Source: Desnuesiella massiliensis (lineage in GTDB: Bacteria > Bacillota > Clostridia > Clostridiales > Clostridiaceae). Taken from it: a stretch of DNA of 64,000 nt. The notes under the pieces are model-generated. The model made no database searches. It was not told the origin of the DNA and was given only the letters and a program-made list of their open reading frames with translations. Shown piece by piece: positions 26,550 through 34,957 of this stretch. The position numbers were made by a program, and so were the translations under genes. The stretch is taken from positions 1,524,910-1,588,909 of the forward strand of contig NZ_LN879457.1 of the NCBI RefSeq assembly GCF_001403615.1. The letters are read 5' to 3'. Every line of letters begins with the position of its first letter. Positions within the stretch are counted from its first letter, which is position 1.

Positions 26550-26666
26550 TTATATATTATTATTACTTCTAAGAGTTATTATTGTGGCTATAAAAAAAAC
26601 TATTACTGCTACTATTAATATCCACTTAACCATTGAATCCTTCTCTTCATTTTTATCTTCATCCAA
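26550..26666 (-). CDS. 38-residue single-pass membrane peptide
   Basis: A short frame starting at TTG 26666 after the purine-rich GAGGTGAGG. The peptide has an acidic, charged head (LDEDKNEEKDSM), one hydrophobic helix (WILIVAVIVFFIATIITL) and a polar tail (RSNNNI). Composition and ribosome binding site favour a real gene. An internal ATG after the charged head is an alternative start with no good site. Function unknown. Confidence 0.5.
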   Translation of the reverse strand: MDEDKNEEKDSMVKWILIVAVIVFFIATIITLRSNNNI

Positions 26667-26891
26667 GTACCTCACCTCTATAGTTAGTATTCTTCAATGA
26701 TTTTGGAATATACCTCTATTAAACTCATAATGAAACTTATTTATCAACAAGCATCATATTTCAAATATCTTTATTAAGATAATATTTAAAATCATAAAAA
26801 TTCTTATCTTAATAGTTTATAATAAAAGATATAAGGCCTAATTAATAGTTAATACGCAAGAAAAAACTAAAATTATATGAGGTGAATCTTT

Positions 26892-29768
26892 ATGAAAAGA
26901 AAGGATAGGGTATTTAGCTCATTAAAAGCTCTCTGCAATAATATCACTATAGAAAAAATCAAAAATGGATTCAACGGCTTTGATGCAACATGTATAGGAG
27001 ACGGTATATCTGTAAGTAGAAGCAACACAAGTAAAGAGTTAAATGAACTTCTAAGAGAGGGCAAAGTAATAAAAATAACTGGAAAACCAGTGTTCTATTT
27101 TGATAAGGAAAGATTAAGCCTACTTTTAAATATTCCATGCAACAATATTAGCGCTAGTATTAGCAACCTATCAGATATACTTTCTACACCTCTCTTAAAA
27201 AATGAAGCATCTTTAGAAAATAGCAATAATGATGATAGTCCATTTGAACAAATTATAGGATATAACGATAGTTTAAAGATACCTATAAATCAAGCAAAAG
27301 CTGCTATATTATATCCTCCTAATGGGTTAAATACTCTTCTTATAGGTACTACCGGGGTTGGTAAAAGTACTTTCGCAGAAATTATGTATGAATACGCTCT
27401 TAAGTCTGGAGTAATAGATAAAAATGCTGAATTTATAGTATTTAACTGCGCTGAATATTCAGATAATCCAAATCTGCTTATAAGTCAACTATTTGGATAT
27501 ACAAAAGGAGCATTTACAGGAGCGGATAAAGAAAGAGAAGGACTCATAGATAAAGCTAACGGCGGGGTATTGCTTCTAGATGAGATACATAGATTACCAC
27601 CTGAAGGTCAAGAAATGCTGTTTCTGGTAATGGATAAGGGTGTATATAGGAGACTAGGTGAAACAGAAAACCATAGAAAAGCATCTGTTTTATTTATATG
27701 TGCTACTACAGAAAATACAAACTCATTTTTACTGCAAACTTTTTTAAGAAGAGTACCTATGGTTATCAAATTACCAGATTTGGCAGAAAGGAGCATTGGT
27801 GAAAGAGCTGATTTAATAAAAGCCTTTTTTAATAACGAAGCAAAGACTATAGGACTGCCTATTAAAGTGCACAAGGATGTTTTAACAGCTTTTACAATGT
27901 ATAAGTGTAAGAGTAATATAGGGCAATTAAAAGCGGACATTCAGCTTACCTGCGCTAAAGGATACCTTGAGTACAAAACCTTAAGTAAGCTGAATATAAA
28001 TATAGGACTTTCTTGCATTCCAGAGCATATATATACCGAATTATTAAATATCAAAAAAAGAAGACTTGAGGAAATTAGCATAATTGACGAATTATATAAG
28101 CCAACCTCAATGCATGTAGAATTTTCAGGAAATGAAACCAATGACCTTAAAACCATGGATAACTATAAATTAAGTGTTAATTTATATGAAGAGATAAATA
28201 ATAAATATAATAACTACTATAATTTAGGATACACCAAAGAAGAAATAAAACTTGACATAATAAAGTATGTGGATAAATATTTAAAAAATGTATTATCTGA
28301 AGTAAGTACAATAAATTCAGCTCAGCATAAAAAGGAATTATTTAAAATTATAAATCCTAAAATTTATTATGCTGTAGAGACTGCTCTCTTAGAAACTAGT
28401 AGTGAAAGGATATACGACAAGAAAATACTTATAGCTTTATCCATGCACATAAGCTCTATGTTGGAAAATATAAGAAAAAGCACTTATAAAAAGCCTTCTA
28501 ATAAAAACCTCATTCCATTAGACAACAATATTGATTATGAAACCGCAGTTGAGATACATGAAATATTAGAAAGAGAGCTAGAAATAGAAATTCCAGGGGA
28601 AGAAATAGCTTTGATATGCATCTTCTTAAATACAATTAGAGAGAATATAACTGAAAATAAACCTAAAATTCCTATAATAGTGATATGCCATGGAGAATCT
28701 ACAGCTACAAGTATAGCTAATGTGGTAAATGAACTTCTACAGACTAATCACTGTTATGCGATAAATATGCCATTAAATGAAAGCGTTAAAGTTGTATTAG
28801 AAGCTGCTAAAAACTTAGTAAAAAAAGTAGATGAGGGTAAGGGAGTACTACTTTTGGTAGATATGGGATCTTTAGTGACATTTTCAGATATTATAACCAA
28901 GGACACAAATATAATTACCAGGTCAATAGACATGGTATCCACACCATTGGTCTTAGAAGCTGCTAGAAAGAGTTTATTTCCAGAATACACATTAGATAAT
29001 TTAACTAAAGACTTGCAATTGCTAACCCCTTATATCGGGAGAGATATTGGAAGTAGTATAGATGATAATATCGGAGATATAAACAAGAAGGTTATAATAA
29101 CCACCTGTATAACAGGTGACGGAGCCGCAAAAAAAATAGCAGATATGCTTAGGCAAGCCTTTCCCTTTATAGAAAAAGTAAATATTAAAATATTACCTAT
29201 GAATGTAGAGAAATTTAAAGAAGTTAAATATGAAATAGGGCATAATAACATAATTGCTGTTATAGGTACTGTGGATATCCATTTAGATAATATCCCCTTT
29301 ATACCTATAGATGAATTTATAGTAGGAGATGGAAACAGAATCCTAAGAGAACTTTTAATAGGGAACTATAATTTAAGAAACATAGACATGGAAACTAATA
29401 TAAGCTTAATAGTTAACACCTTAAGCGATCAACTTACATTCTTAAATCCCACAAAGACATATAATATTCTATCACAAGTGTTCGATCAGATTAAGCATTA
29501 TATAAGCGAAGAAAACTATATAAGATCGAAAATAAGATTTATACTTCACTGTTCATTTATGATAGAAAGATGTTTTAGAAACGAATCCTTTGAATATAAA
29601 AATCCTGATGAATTTATATCTAAAAATCAACAAATATATAATGACATTGTGAAATCCATTGAAATTTTAAAAAAGAGTTTCAGAGTTCATATACCAAAAG
29701 ACGAATTATGTTATCTTGTAGAGTTTGTAAAAAGCAATAAATTATTGATTGAAAGAGATTGCCTTTAA
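26892..29768 (+). CDS. LevR/ManR-type sigma-54-dependent activator with PTS regulatory domains
   Basis: A 958-residue transcription activator. Order: N-terminal helix-turn-helix (residues about 1-75), AAA+ domain with Walker A GTTGVGKST near 153, GAFTGA near 206 and GGVLLLDEIHR near 225, a PRD (about 470-575, His in LSMHISSML), an EIIA-Man-like domain (about 595-715, HGEST), an EIIB-like part (TCITGDGAAKKIA) and a second PRD (about 845-955). PTS phosphorylation of its His residues should tune activity. GAFTGA contacts sigma-54. A -24/-12 promoter and PTS genes follow at once, so they are its target. Confidence 0.93.
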   Translation: MKRKDRVFSSLKALCNNITIEKIKNGFNGFDATCIGDGISVSRSNTSKELNELLREGKVIKITGKPVFYFDKERLSLLLNIPCNNISASISNLSDILSTPLLKNEASLENSNNDDSPFEQIIGYNDSLKIPINQAKAAILYPPNGLNTLLIGTTGVGKSTFAEIMYEYALKSGVIDKNAEFIVFNCAEYSDNPNLLISQLFGYTKGAFTGADKEREGLIDKANGGVLLLDEIHRLPPEGQEMLFLVMDKGVYRRLGETENHRKASVLFICATTENTNSFLLQTFLRRVPMVIKLPDLAERSIGERADLIKAFFNNEAKTIGLPIKVHKDVLTAFTMYKCKSNIGQLKADIQLTCAKGYLEYKTLSKLNINIGLSCIPEHIYTELLNIKKRRLEEISIIDELYKPTSMHVEFSGNETNDLKTMDNYKLSVNLYEEINNKYNNYYNLGYTKEEIKLDIIKYVDKYLKNVLSEVSTINSAQHKKELFKIINPKIYYAVETALLETSSERIYDKKILIALSMHISSMLENIRKSTYKKPSNKNLIPLDNNIDYETAVEIHEILERELEIEIPGEEIALICIFLNTIRENITENKPKIPIIVICHGESTATSIANVVNELLQTNHCYAINMPLNESVKVVLEAAKNLVKKVDEGKGVLLLVDMGSLVTFSDIITKDTNIITRSIDMVSTPLVLEAARKSLFPEYTLDNLTKDLQLLTPYIGRDIGSSIDDNIGDINKKVIITTCITGDGAAKKIADMLRQAFPFIEKVNIKILPMNVEKFKEVKYEIGHNNIIAVIGTVDIHLDNIPFIPIDEFIVGDGNRILRELLIGNYNLRNIDMETNISLIVNTLSDQLTFLNPTKTYNILSQVFDQIKHYISEENYIRSKIRFILHCSFMIERCFRNESFEYKNPDEFISKNQQIYNDIVKSIEILKKSFRVHIPKDELCYLVEFVKSNKLLIERDCL

Positions 29769-29784
29769 AAGAATGCAATCTCTT
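29753..29784 (+). terminator. terminator of the levR-type gene
   Basis: A perfect 10-base stem (29753-29762 and 29775-29784). The 5' arm overlaps the last codons of the activator gene, and a short T-run follows. Confidence 0.65.
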
Positions 29785-29785
29785 C

Positions 29786-29876
29786 TGTTTTAAAACACAT
29801 AGAAAAAAGGTTTTTATTGTTGAAACACATAAAAACAGTTTAAAAATATAAAAATATGAGTTTGTAAGTGTTTCAA
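29786..29876. promoter_or_regulatory. predicted upstream activating sequences for the sigma-54 activator
   Basis: Between 50 and 140 bases upstream of the -24 box lie a perfect 12-base palindrome TGTTTTAAAACA (29786-29797), and TTGAAACAC (29820-29828) with its complement GTGTTTCAA (29868-29876). AAAACAGTTT-like units occur between and after them. Location and repeated symmetry fit the binding site of the LevR-type protein, inferred. Confidence 0.55.
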
Positions 29877-29925
29877 AAAAGTCCTACAAAGAGGATGATA
29901 TGCTAATTAAAACTTAAAACAGTTT

Positions 29926-29942
29926 TTGGCATCATATTTGCT
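29926..29942 (+). promoter_or_regulatory. sigma-54 promoter of the PTS operon
   Basis: TTGGCAT then CATAT then TTGCT places GG (29928-29929) and GC (29940-29941) exactly 12 bases apart, as in the consensus TGGCAC-N5-TTGC. Transcription should start near 29953, about 47 bases before the EIIA start. A sigma-54 activator gene lies directly upstream. Confidence 0.85.
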
Positions 29943-29999
29943 TTAATAATGTATTAAGAAAGTAAACAAAAATAAAAATGCAGAAAGGGTGAACATGGT

Positions 30000-30419
30000 T
30001 TGATAGAAATAATTATTTTGACTCACGGTAGCTTAGCAAATGGATTTGAAAACACTATTAAATTGTTTGTAAATACCCCCCACATAAAAACCTTTACCTT
30101 AAATCCATATGATGATTTAAATGCTTTTAGAGATAGCATTGAAACAGCTATATTCAATAGTCATACAAAGGATATATTGGTATTAGTAGACTTATTTGGT
30201 GGTACTCCTTTTAATACCGTAGTAAAGCTATGCAATGAAAAAAATCATTTAAACAAAAATATTGAAATCCTGTCAGGAGTAAATCTTCCAATGGTGTTAG
30301 AAGCCGCTCTTAACATGGAGGATAAGTCATTAGAGGAAGTAAAAAATATAGCTTTAGACTCAGGCAAAAATGGTATTAGAGATTTTTATGCAGAATTTAA
30401 CCAAAAGGAAGGGATATAA
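30000..30419 (+). CDS. PTS mannose-family EIIA component
   Basis: A 139-residue soluble phosphocarrier. The N-terminus IEIIILTHGSLANGFENTIKL carries the phospho-accepting His9, and LVLVDLFGGTPFNTVVKLC and LSGVNLPMVLEAAL are EIIA-Man motifs. It takes phosphate from HPr and passes it to EIIB. The start is TTG at 30000 with AGAAAGGGTG eight bases upstream; an ATG just before it runs into a stop. It is the first gene of the sigma-54-controlled operon. Confidence 0.93.
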   Translation: MIEIIILTHGSLANGFENTIKLFVNTPHIKTFTLNPYDDLNAFRDSIETAIFNSHTKDILVLVDLFGGTPFNTVVKLCNEKNHLNKNIEILSGVNLPMVLEAALNMEDKSLEEVKNIALDSGKNGIRDFYAEFNQKEGI

Positions 30420-30421
30420 AA

Positions 30422-30886
30422 ATGAAAATAGCACTGTGTAGAGTTGATGAAAGATTAATACACGGACAAGTCATGACATCCTGGATAGGAAATACTGGCG
30501 CCCAAAGAATAGTAATAATAGATGATGATCTTTATAATGATGACTTTATGAAACAAGTGCTTATATTAGCTGCTCCACCAAACATAAAAATTCAAGTGTT
30601 AAATGTTAATAAATTTATAGAGCTTATAGGCAAGAATGAAAACGATAAAAAAACTATTATATTATTTAAACATCCGAAATACGTACTAGAAATATTAAAA
30701 AAAGGTCTAGAATTAAATGAAATTATCATTGGAAATATGGGACCTAATTCAGAAAGAGAAAAGGTTACAAAAAATGTATATATAAGTTCTAAAGAAAGAG
30801 ACCTTTTGAGGGATATAGAACAATTAAAGTGTATGGTATTTCTACAAATGTTGCCTAGTGATGAAAAAGTTCTCTTTAATATATAA
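30422..30886 (+). CDS. PTS mannose/fructose/sorbose-family EIIB component
   Basis: A 154-residue protein starting MKIALCRVDERLIHGQVMTS, with the active-site His15 in the DERLIHGQV motif of EIIB-Man. It hands phosphate to the sugar bound by EIIC/EIID. The body (IVIIDDDLYNDDFMKQVLILAAP, MGPNSEREKVTKNVYIS) is full length. It starts two bases after EIIA ends. Confidence 0.93.
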   Translation: MKIALCRVDERLIHGQVMTSWIGNTGAQRIVIIDDDLYNDDFMKQVLILAAPPNIKIQVLNVNKFIELIGKNENDKKTIILFKHPKYVLEILKKGLELNEIIIGNMGPNSEREKVTKNVYISSKERDLLRDIEQLKCMVFLQMLPSDEKVLFNI

Positions 30887-30929
30887 AAGGTTAAATAAAA
30901 AAATTTATTAATTAATAAGGAGGTATACT

Positions 30930-31691
30930 ATGAATTTATTTATTCAAGCACTGATAGTTGCCCTTATAACATGGTATGTAGCTACAGCTCTACCTATGTT
31001 TTTAAGATGGTCATTCTACTTTGGAGCTCCTTTAGTAGCTGGTTTAGTAAATGGCATCATTTTTGGCGACATCGCTTATGGTTTAAAGGTAGGCGCTACA
31101 ATACAAATGGCTTACTTAGGTATGGTAGCTGTAGGAGGCGCATTACCTTCTGAAATGGCTATCTCAGGATATTTAGGAACAGCTTTAGCCATGTCTGTAA
31201 AGCTACCACCAGAAGCTGCACTAACAGTAGCAATTCCTTTAGGGGCACTAGGACTTTTATGCCAAAACGCCAAAATGACTTTAAATGCTATTTGGGTCCA
31301 TAAAGCAGATAAGTATGCAAAAGAGGGTAATATTAGAGGCGTCAAATTAATGAATCTATATGGTTCACAGGTTTTTCCATTCTTAACTTACTTCATTCCA
31401 ACATTTGTAGCAATTTACATAGGATCAAAGGGTCTAGATAAATTATTAACTGTTGTACCAAATTCAGTAATACAAGCTCTTAAAGTTACTGGAGGGTTAA
31501 TTCCTGCGCTAGGAATAGGTATGCTGCTTAGCTATTTATGGCAAAAGGAAGTTGTTCCATACTTCATAATAGGCTTTTTTTTAGTAGCATATTTAAAGTT
31601 AGATATTATGTTTATCGCAATCATAGGTGGATGCCTAGCAACCATATATATCTTTAATACTAGTAAAAAGGAGGAAGCTATAGATGACTGA
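30930..31691 (+). CDS. PTS mannose-family EIIC component
   Basis: A 253-residue membrane subunit. Its first half contains WSFYFGAPLVAGLVNGIIFGD and GATIQMAYLGMVAVGGALPSE, typical of EIIC of the mannose/sorbose family. About seven to eight hydrophobic segments are visible. AAGGAGG precedes ATG at 30930. The 3' end (from 31478) is the start of a 395-base tandem duplication, but this copy is complete and ends normally at 31691. With EIID it forms the sugar channel. Confidence 0.93.
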   Translation: MNLFIQALIVALITWYVATALPMFLRWSFYFGAPLVAGLVNGIIFGDIAYGLKVGATIQMAYLGMVAVGGALPSEMAISGYLGTALAMSVKLPPEAALTVAIPLGALGLLCQNAKMTLNAIWVHKADKYAKEGNIRGVKLMNLYGSQVFPFLTYFIPTFVAIYIGSKGLDKLLTVVPNSVIQALKVTGGLIPALGIGMLLSYLWQKEVVPYFIIGFFLVAYLKLDIMFIAIIGGCLATIYIFNTSKKEEAIDD

Positions 31692-31878
31692 AGAATCAGT
31701 TAAAAAACTGTCTAAAAAAGATCTGATTAAAACATGGCTTACTTGGATTTGTTGGGCTCAAAGATGTTACAACTACGAAAGACTTCAGGGTTTAGGCTTC
31801 TGTCATGCTATGAGCGTAGTAATAAAGAAACTCTATCATGATAAAGCAGAAATAAGCGAAGCCCTAACCAGATCTTAA
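31684..31878 (+). pseudogene. truncated EIID copy created by tandem duplication
   Basis: The frame encodes residues 1-63 of EIID (to ISEALTR), then a single Ser codon and a stop, because the duplication junction follows. It keeps the native ribosome binding site and overlaps the EIIC stop by 8 bases, so it is probably still translated into a short dead product. The complete EIID gene lies downstream at 32079. Confidence 0.9.
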
Positions 31879-32086
31879 AGTTACTGGAGGGTTAATTCCT
31901 GCGCTAGGAATAGGTATGCTGCTTAGCTATTTATGGCAAAAGGAAGTTGTTCCATACTTCATAATAGGCTTTTTTTTAGTAGCATATTTAAAGTTAGATA
32001 TTATGTTTATCGCAATCATAGGTGGATGCCTAGCAACCATATATATCTTTAATACTAGTAAAAAGGAGGAAGCTATAGATGACTGA
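31873..32086 (+). pseudogene. duplicated 3' fragment of the EIIC gene
   Basis: This is the second copy of the last 214 bases of EIIC (from LKVTGGLIPALGIGML to the stop). It has no start codon and no ribosome binding site of its own. It separates the dead EIID fragment from the intact EIID, so EIID is no longer translationally coupled to the complete EIIC gene. Confidence 0.85.
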
Positions 32087-32903
32087 AGAATCAGTTAAAA
32101 AACTGTCTAAAAAAGATCTGATTAAAACATGGCTTACTTGGATTTGTTGGGCTCAAAGATGTTACAACTACGAAAGACTTCAGGGTTTAGGCTTCTGTCA
32201 TGCTATGAGCGTAGTAATAAAGAAACTCTATCATGATAAAGCAGAAATAAGCGAAGCCCTAACCAGACATATGGCATTCTTTAATACAGAAAATACATGG
32301 GGTTCTATTATAGTAGGCGTAAGTGCTGCTTTAGAGGAAGAAAGAGCTGCCAATAGAGATGTTAATCCTGAAATAATAAATAATGTTAAAACAGCTTTAA
32401 TGGGGCCCATGGCAGGTATAGGAGACTCTGTAACTCAAGGTATAGTTAGGGTAATACTACTAGGCATAGGCATAGACTTAGCTACACAGGGAAACGCATT
32501 AGGTCCAATATTATTTGTAGTGCTATTTACAGCATATACAGCGGGATTGAGCTATTTTCTATTCTTTTCGGGATATAGAATGGGTAAAAATGCTGTTGTA
32601 AAGTTGCTATCTTCTAATATAGCAAAATATTTTACTGGTGCATTAAAGATAATGAGTATGATGGTTGTAGGTGGTCTTGCTGCATCTAATATAAAGGCCA
32701 CTTCTCCTGTAGTATTTTCGCTAGGTAAAACATCTATTAAATTACAACCTATATTAGATAAAATACTACCACAAATGATGCCTTTATTGATATTGCTACT
32801 TGTGTTCTATTTATTAAAAAAGAAACAAAAATCTACAACCTTTGTTTTAATTACTCTCTTTGCATTAGGATTCATTTTATCATTCTTAAATATTTTAGCA
32901 TAG
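32079..32903 (+). CDS. PTS mannose-family EIID component
   Basis: A 274-residue membrane subunit. LSKKDLIKTWLTWICWAQRCYNYERLQGLGFCHAM is the EIID N-terminus; ERAANRDVNPEIINNVKTALMGPMAGIGDSVTQG is the central family motif. Several C-terminal helices follow. AAGGAGG lies eleven bases before ATG at 32079, within the duplicated segment, so the gene should still be expressed. The protein is complete; only the first 63 codons are also present in the upstream fragment. Confidence 0.93.
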   Translation: MTEESVKKLSKKDLIKTWLTWICWAQRCYNYERLQGLGFCHAMSVVIKKLYHDKAEISEALTRHMAFFNTENTWGSIIVGVSAALEEERAANRDVNPEIINNVKTALMGPMAGIGDSVTQGIVRVILLGIGIDLATQGNALGPILFVVLFTAYTAGLSYFLFFSGYRMGKNAVVKLLSSNIAKYFTGALKIMSMMVVGGLAASNIKATSPVVFSLGKTSIKLQPILDKILPQMMPLLILLLVFYLLKKKQKSTTFVLITLFALGFILSFLNILA

Positions 32904-32940
32904 CAAAATAAATTGATTTAAATTAGGAGGAAATACTATT

Positions 32941-33756
32941 ATGAACATAGATTTAATGGATAATCACATAAATACTTTTAAGACTAATAAGCCTTTCATA
33001 GGTTGCGTTCACTTAATGGCATTGCCAGGAACGCCTCATTACGATAAAAGTGTAAGTTTTAAAGAGCAAGTAGAAAGAGCTATAAGGGAAGCAAAAGCTC
33101 TACAAAATGCAGGTTTTGACGCGCTAATTTTTGCTAATGAAGGGGATAGACCTTACTTATTTAACGTAGGCCCTGAAATTATAGCCAGTTATGTACGAAT
33201 TGCTACAGAGGTGTTACAACATGTTGAAATACCGTATGGATGTGGGGTATTAATAGACCCGATAGCTACAATAGCTATAGCAAAAGCTTTAGATGCAAAA
33301 TTTGTAAGAACTTACGTTACTGGAACCTATGCAGATATATTTGGATTCCATGAATTCAGGCCGGGAGATATATATAGATTTAGAAAAAATATAGATGCCG
33401 AGGATGTAAACCTATATTGTTACTTTGATGCTCATGGCGGAACTTCATTAGACACTAGATCTCAATCAGATATGATTGATACAGCTTTTTCTACATTAAA
33501 TCCTGCCGGAGTTTTGATCCCTGGACAAAGAGCTGGCCTAGCACCAGACTTTAATGAAGTTAGAGAAATAAAAAATAGGTACAAAGATAAACCTATAATG
33601 ATAGCAAGCGGAGTTAACTCTTCAAATGTAAGGGAAGCTAGAGACATTGCTGATGGATTTGTTATAGGTACTTGTTTGAAAAAAGACGGCATCCTTTGGA
33701 ATGAAATAGATGAAGAAAGAGCAAAAAAATTCATAGAGATAGCTAAAGGGAATTAA
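32941..33756 (+). CDS. BtpA/SgcQ family protein
   Basis: A 271-residue TIM-barrel protein. Family motifs are FIGCVHLMALPGTPHYD at the N-terminus, FANEGDRPYLFNVGPE, YGCGVLIDP, FVRTYVTGTYADIFGF and IMIASGVNSSNVREARDIADGFVIGTCLKKDG at the C-terminus, the last resembling a phosphate-binding end. E. coli SgcQ lies in a PTS gene set in the same way, and a nucleosidase role has been suggested. AGGAGG precedes ATG at 32941. As last gene of the PTS operon it may process the imported phosphosugar, an inference. Confidence 0.88.
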   Translation: MNIDLMDNHINTFKTNKPFIGCVHLMALPGTPHYDKSVSFKEQVERAIREAKALQNAGFDALIFANEGDRPYLFNVGPEIIASYVRIATEVLQHVEIPYGCGVLIDPIATIAIAKALDAKFVRTYVTGTYADIFGFHEFRPGDIYRFRKNIDAEDVNLYCYFDAHGGTSLDTRSQSDMIDTAFSTLNPAGVLIPGQRAGLAPDFNEVREIKNRYKDKPIMIASGVNSSNVREARDIADGFVIGTCLKKDGILWNEIDEERAKKFIEIAKGN

Positions 33757-33763
33757 AAAAGAG

Positions 33764-33800
33764 GGAACATCCATAGATTTATGCAAATCTATGGATTTCC
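33764..33800 (+). terminator. terminator of the PTS operon
   Basis: A near-perfect hairpin of about 16 pairs (33764-33780 with 33785-33800) with an ATGC loop and a T-run shortly after. Its first 18 bases, GGAACATCCATAGATTTA, recur at 58124 in another terminator. Confidence 0.8.
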
Positions 33801-33843
33801 TGTAATTTTTCACAAATATTCATAAATTGTTTCTAGCAAAAAA

Positions 33844-33883
33844 ACAGTAGATAGATTTGCCTTTACACAAATCTATCTGCTGT
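33844..33883. terminator. second hairpin between convergent genes
   Basis: A 16-base stem with one mismatch (33844-33859 with 33868-33883) between the PTS operon and the convergent secreted-protein gene. The A-run on the left fits termination of minus-strand transcription. Confidence 0.6.
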
Positions 33884-33937
33884 CCCTAATAAACAAAAAC
33901 TAATAACTTATAAGTAGCGGCTGCCTAATTAACATCA

Positions 33938-34762
33938 TTAATTACTTTTTTTCTCCTTATGAAATCCATGTCCTTTTGCCCCATGGTGCATAGGCATTAC
34001 TTTTCTCATGGCATCAGCTTGATCCTTTGTAATAGTTCCTTCATCAACTAACTCCTGTAGAATATCCTTCCTATCCTTTTTATTTTGTTCCATATAGGAT
34101 TTTCTTTCCTCTGGAGTCATGGCTTTTAGCTTTTCATGTAATGCTTTAGCCTCTTCGTCTTTCTTTTGCAATTTCTCAATAAGCTTGTTAACTTGATCTT
34201 GCGTTATTGTTTTATTTTCCACTAAACCACTAAGTTGCTCAGTAATTTTTTGCTTTCTTTCTGTAGCTCTCTTTTCCTGTAGTTTGCTTTTAATAGTATC
34301 TGCTTCTGTCTGTGTCAATACTCCATCTTTAACCATAGCATCAAAAGGATTTAATCTTTCTCCCTTTTTCTGACTCATATAATTCTTTCTTTCTTCTGGA
34401 GTCATAGCCTTAATCTTATCGAATTCTGCTTTTCTCTCTTCTTCTTTCTTTTGAAGGTAATTAGTTATACTATCTGCTTTTTGTTGGGTAAGTACTCCTT
34501 CATTAACAAGGCTAGTTAAATATGTTTTCATTTGTTCAGCGCCTTTTACATAAGAACCTCTTTCTTCCTTGATTTTAAAGCCTTTTTCACCAGGCATCTT
34601 GCCTTCTTTATTCTTTTTCCATTCAATAAGAGGCTTCTTATTAGCTGCATCTTCTGTAGCTGCATTGGCGCTAGCAGCATAAATAGTAGTTCCTCCTATT
34701 GCTAAAATAGTGGCTCCTATTATTAATGTTTTTAGTCTTTTACTTATAGTCATGTTATTCAT
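33938..34762 (-). CDS. secreted helical-repeat protein
   Basis: A 274-residue exported protein of unknown function. Residues 1-35 form a signal peptide with a likely AxA site (SANA/AT). The mature part is very rich in Lys, Glu and Gln and holds four variants of a short unit: LVNEGVLTQQKADSI, MVKDGVLTQTEADTI, LVENKTITQDQVNKL and LVDEGTITKDQADAM. Two longer copies of K-x-KAMTPEERK-x-YM lie between. The C-terminus is His-rich (MHHGAKGHGFHKEKK), possibly metal-binding. AAAGGAG precedes ATG at 34762. It is divergent from the NRPS. A fragment of a related gene sits at 57401. Confidence 0.75.
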   Translation of the reverse strand: MNNMTISKRLKTLIIGATILAIGGTTIYAASANAATEDAANKKPLIEWKKNKEGKMPGEKGFKIKEERGSYVKGAEQMKTYLTSLVNEGVLTQQKADSITNYLQKKEEERKAEFDKIKAMTPEERKNYMSQKKGERLNPFDAMVKDGVLTQTEADTIKSKLQEKRATERKQKITEQLSGLVENKTITQDQVNKLIEKLQKKDEEAKALHEKLKAMTPEERKSYMEQNKKDRKDILQELVDEGTITKDQADAMRKVMPMHHGAKGHGFHKEKKSN

Positions 34763-34957
34763 TCATTATTCTCCTTTCATTTTTTCTTTTTTATTATTTC
34801 CTATAATTATTATTAGATTCTATTGTGACAGTTAGGTGTTGAATTTTTTAAAATTCTGTATATAAATTATTAAATAACTGAAAACATAAACATTATTTTG
34901 AAATATGTTATACTTAATTTAAATAACTATCCAATAATTAGTAATGGAGTGAAGGTA

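Larger units (their letters stand above)
31478..32267 (+). repeat. perfect 395-base tandem duplication across the EIIC/EIID junction
   Basis: Bases 31478-31872 are repeated as 31873-32267 without a difference that I can see. The unit covers the last 214 bases of EIIC and the first 189 bases of EIID, with an 8-base gene overlap. Neither end shows microhomology to the other. Since 395 is not a multiple of three, the first EIID copy shifts frame at the junction and stops after one codon. Identity implies a recent event, or a sequencing/assembly artefact. Confidence 0.95.

Noticed and set aside
31873..32086. A second EIIC gene
   Set aside because: Only the last 214 bases are present, without a start or ribosome binding site. 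It is the second copy of the tandem duplication.
34898..34957. N-terminal extension of the NRPS
   Set aside because: The upstream TTG has no ribosome binding site and the extra 20 residues overlap a TATACT-like promoter box. TTG at 34958 has GGAG at proper spacing.
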